Shown here piece after piece: positions 6,256 to 8,013 of a stretch of 8,013 bases of DNA (positions are counted from its first letter, which is position 1; every line of letters starts with the position of its first letter). The position numbers were made by a program, and so were the translations under genes. The notes beneath the pieces are model-generated. The model saw nothing but the letters and a program-made list of their open reading frames with translations. It had not been told where the DNA came from and ran no database searches. The DNA lies in assembly GCA_030698465.1 (NCBI GenBank), contig JAUYJZ010000057.1, positions 1 to 8,013 of the forward strand, written 5' to 3'. This stretch comes from a bacterium. Its GTDB lineage: Bacteria > Patescibacteriota > Minisyncoccia > Minisyncoccales > UBA10102.

Positions 6256-7368
6256 TTAGTGTTTTGTGTATCCGCCACGAACCCCTCTCTTCGATAAGAC
6301 AACTTGCCACAATTGAGTTCTCCTGGCTCGGAACGATCCGGCACATGCGAGCAGATAGTATCTCCACATCCTGTGGAATTTTTCGTCATAATTTGATTTT
6401 ATCATATCCCAGTTATTTTCAAAATTCTTATGCCAAGCCATAAGGGTCTTATCGTAGTCGGCCCCAAAATTATGCCAATCTTCCATTACAAACAGCCCCT
6501 CAATTGATTTGCCAATTTGCTGTATTGAGGGAAGCATACCGTTGGGAAAAATATATTTTGCAATCCACGGATCCGTTCCTCCCACAGAATGATCACCGCC
6601 GATTGTATGCAAAAGAAATAGCCCGTCGTCTTTAAGAGTATTATGTACAACTTTCATAAATGTCCGGTAGTTTTTGTGTCCTACATGTTCAAACATGCCC
6701 ACAGATACGATGTGATCAAATTTTTCATTAATATCACGATAATCTTGAAGATAAGTTTTCACAGAAAGATTTCCATATAATTTGTCTGCGAGCACCTTTT
6801 GTTCTCTTGAAACGGTTACCCCCACTGTATCCACTCCATATTTTTCGGCGGCATAACCAATAAAACTGCCCCAGCCCGATCCAATATCAAACACTCTTTG
6901 CCCACGTTTGAGGCCGATTTTTCTACAAATAAGGTCTAACTTCGCTTCTTGGGCATCATTTAAATTGTGAGCGTCTTTCCAATACCCACATGAATATGTT
7001 AGGCGCTTATCAAGCATGGCGCGGTACAGATCGTTGCCGATATCATAATGGCGTCTGCCTATCTCAAAAGCCCTTGATTTTCTTCCGGGGTTTAGAATGT
7101 AGTTTAAAGCAAGTCCAAATAATATGCTCCAGTTGCCCCGCACTCGTTTATCAAGATTGGCTACAAATATTTTATGAAAAAACTCATCAAGCCTTTCGCA
7201 ATCCCACCAGCCCTCCATATATGATTCACCAAGCCCTAAGGAGCCTTCTTTAAGCACACGATTGTAAAAATCCTCATTATGTATCTGCAGATCATATCCA
7301 TTACTTCCATTTATAACAATACCGGTGCCATCTAATAAAGATTCAATAATTTGTTTCTCTCTCTTCAT
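6256..7368 (-). CDS. cfa: Cyclopropane-fatty-acyl-phospholipid synthase
   Basis: The enzyme moves a methylene group from S-adenosylmethionine to the double bond of unsaturated acyl chains in membrane phospholipids. The 370-residue protein is near the length of E. coli Cfa (382). It has the N-terminal lipid-binding domain with LGLGESYMEGWW (44-55), then HYDIGNDLY (107-115), YSCGYW (125-130), SAM motif I VFDIGSGWGSF (159-169), GMFEHVG (224-230) and the C-terminal ACAGSFRARRTQLWQVV (341-357). Cys127, Glu227, His254, Ile256 and Tyr305 match the E. coli bicarbonate-site residues 139, 239, 266, 268 and 317 with a constant offset of 12, which strongly suggests an active enzyme. It starts 1 nt after the TGA of the preceding gene and is followed after 4 nt by the small membrane protein. 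No Shine-Dalgarno is seen, so translational coupling is likely. Confidence 0.96.
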   Translation of the reverse strand: MKREKQIIESLLDGTGIVINGSNGYDLQIHNEDFYNRVLKEGSLGLGESYMEGWWDCERLDEFFHKIFVANLDKRVRGNWSILFGLALNYILNPGRKSRAFEIGRRHYDIGNDLYRAMLDKRLTYSCGYWKDAHNLNDAQEAKLDLICRKIGLKRGQRVFDIGSGWGSFIGYAAEKYGVDTVGVTVSREQKVLADKLYGNLSVKTYLQDYRDINEKFDHIVSVGMFEHVGHKNYRTFMKVVHNTLKDDGLFLLHTIGGDHSVGGTDPWIAKYIFPNGMLPSIQQIGKSIEGLFVMEDWHNFGADYDKTLMAWHKNFENNWDMIKSNYDEKFHRMWRYYLLACAGSFRARRTQLWQVVLSKRGVRGGYTKH

Positions 7369-7369
7369 T

Positions 7370-8013
7370 TCAGTTGTTTATTTTTTTCCAAGTAAAATGT
7401 TCGTACACGCTCGACCAAAGAAATCCGAAACTGGCTGCAAACAGCAGTTCTTCTAGGGGAATGCCTAGAATAAGAATCCCTGAAATTGCTGAAAGATTCC
7501 AAACTTGCTCGACATAACCGGGATGCATAAGAATAAGGGTTAAGAAGTAAACGAAATAAAGCCCTAAGAATAACAATGCGCTGGCAAGCATTTTCTTTTT
7601 AAGATCGGGGCGGCAGTACCAGGTAAATAATCCTCCGCCGATTAACGCAATAAATGTGGAATAAATAGGATTTAGGTCTGTAAAAATAAGCAGCAGGACA
7701 AAAATGATTGGCGCAGAAAGAAGCGCAAGGAAATGGTATTTATGGCGTGGTTGGTGTTTTTCTTCTGTGCCGATTTTTGCATGCTTCACACGAAAGATTC
7801 TCTCATAGAGAACAACAGCAAGCCCTCCAACACCAAAGGCAAAAAGTATACTCTCAATATCAAAGCCCATCCGCAAGGCTAAATCAAATAGCGAGGGTGG
7901 ACTCCAGTATTCAGGCACAAACAAGGGTTCAGAAAGCCCAAGAATCGAGGTCCACAAGCTCACCACAAGCATCTCCTTTTTACTCTCCGTGCTTTCCAAG
8001 GAGAGGTAAACTG
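7370..8013 (-). CDS. Lycopene-cyclase-domain membrane protein (5' end beyond window)
   Basis: An integral membrane protein of the CrtYc/CrtYd/CarR lycopene-cyclase-domain type. Recognisable stretches are EPLFVPEYWSPPSLF, then FDIESILFAFGVGGLAVVLYE, and near the end IPLEELLFAASFGFLWSSVYE. The last two align with each other (IE.ILFA...GG...YE against LEELLFA...GF...YE), showing two related halves. About five hydrophobic helices are visible. TTG 7999 could start it, but the same frame stays open to the window edge (VYLS before it), no Shine-Dalgarno precedes the TTG, and homologues carry an extra N-terminal helix, so it is probably truncated here. The PxEE motif is kept only in the second half (PLEE, residues 181-184 counted from the TTG). 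It ends in TGA 1 nt before cfa. True lycopene cyclisation is uncertain; no other carotenoid gene is in view. Confidence 0.8.
   Translation of the reverse strand, partial: VYLSLESTESKKEMLVVSLWTSILGLSEPLFVPEYWSPPSLFDLALRMGFDIESILFAFGVGGLAVVLYERIFRVKHAKIGTEEKHQPRHKYHFLALLSAPIIFVLLLIFTDLNPIYSTFIALIGGGLFTWYCRPDLKKKMLASALLFLGLYFVYFLTLILMHPGYVEQVWNLSAISGILILGIPLEELLFAASFGFLWSSVYEHFTWKKINN

Larger units (their letters stand above)
3927..8013 (-). other. Four-gene envelope/copper operon
   Basis: Four minus-strand genes follow with gaps of 1, 4 and 6 nt: lycopene-cyclase-domain protein, cfa, small signal-peptide membrane protein, copB. No terminator or clear promoter interrupts them, and the three downstream starts lack Shine-Dalgarno sites, which favours one transcript with coupled translation. 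The promoter and possibly further genes lie to the right of the window. Confidence 0.8.

Noticed and set aside
6252..6389. N-terminal extension of the small membrane protein to 6389
   Set aside because: It lies inside the 3' end of cfa in another frame, and would bury the signal peptide starting at ATG 6251.
1..8013. tRNA, rRNA, CRISPR or insertion sequence
   Set aside because: Reading both strands gave no spaced repeats, transposase or integrase frame, or tRNA-like cloverleaf in the gaps.

Overview
The window looks like chromosomal DNA from a small-genome bacterium. A member of the Patescibacteria (Candidate Phyla Radiation, Parcubacteria-like) is the best guess. This is inferred from a TruB with no C-terminal PUA domain, a PrmC with a clipped N-terminus, a stand-alone lycopene-cyclase-domain protein, a tiny CxxC zinc ribbon, tight gene packing and several starts without a Shine-Dalgarno. 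No marker gene settles it. TGA works as a stop here (it ends the gene at 7370, 1 nt before the next ATG), so the code is standard rather than the UGA=Gly code of Gracilibacteria/Absconditabacteria.

Layout. Positions 1-479 (-) hold the 5' half of an FAD-linked (GlcD-like) oxidase interrupted by an in-frame TGA and probably decaying. A divergent ~110-bp gap with a 14-bp inverted repeat separates it from truB (593-1273, +). truB converges on, and overlaps by 11 bp, prmC (1263-2003, -). A strong 11-bp-stem terminator (about 2037-2068) closes purF (2087-3469, -), which has a good Shine-Dalgarno. Upstream is a short zinc-ribbon gene (3588-3770, -) with its own terminator, a near-consensus sigma70-type promoter (TTGACA-17-TATACT, 3881-3909) and a structured ~100-nt leader.

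Positions 3927-8013 (-) form a tight four-gene operon, in transcription order: a lycopene-cyclase-domain membrane protein (its 5' end runs off the window), cyclopropane-fatty-acid synthase, a small membrane protein with a signal peptide, and a CopB-like CPH-type copper/silver ATPase. The gaps are 1, 4 and 6 nt. The theme appears to be envelope modification plus metal efflux.

The left part is translation and nucleotide housekeeping: tRNA pseudouridylation, release-factor methylation and the first step of purine synthesis. The right-hand operon and the RNA leader before the zinc-ribbon gene are the least ordinary parts. No tRNA, rRNA, CRISPR array, transposase or integrase is visible, and no gene-free stretch exceeds 300 bases.
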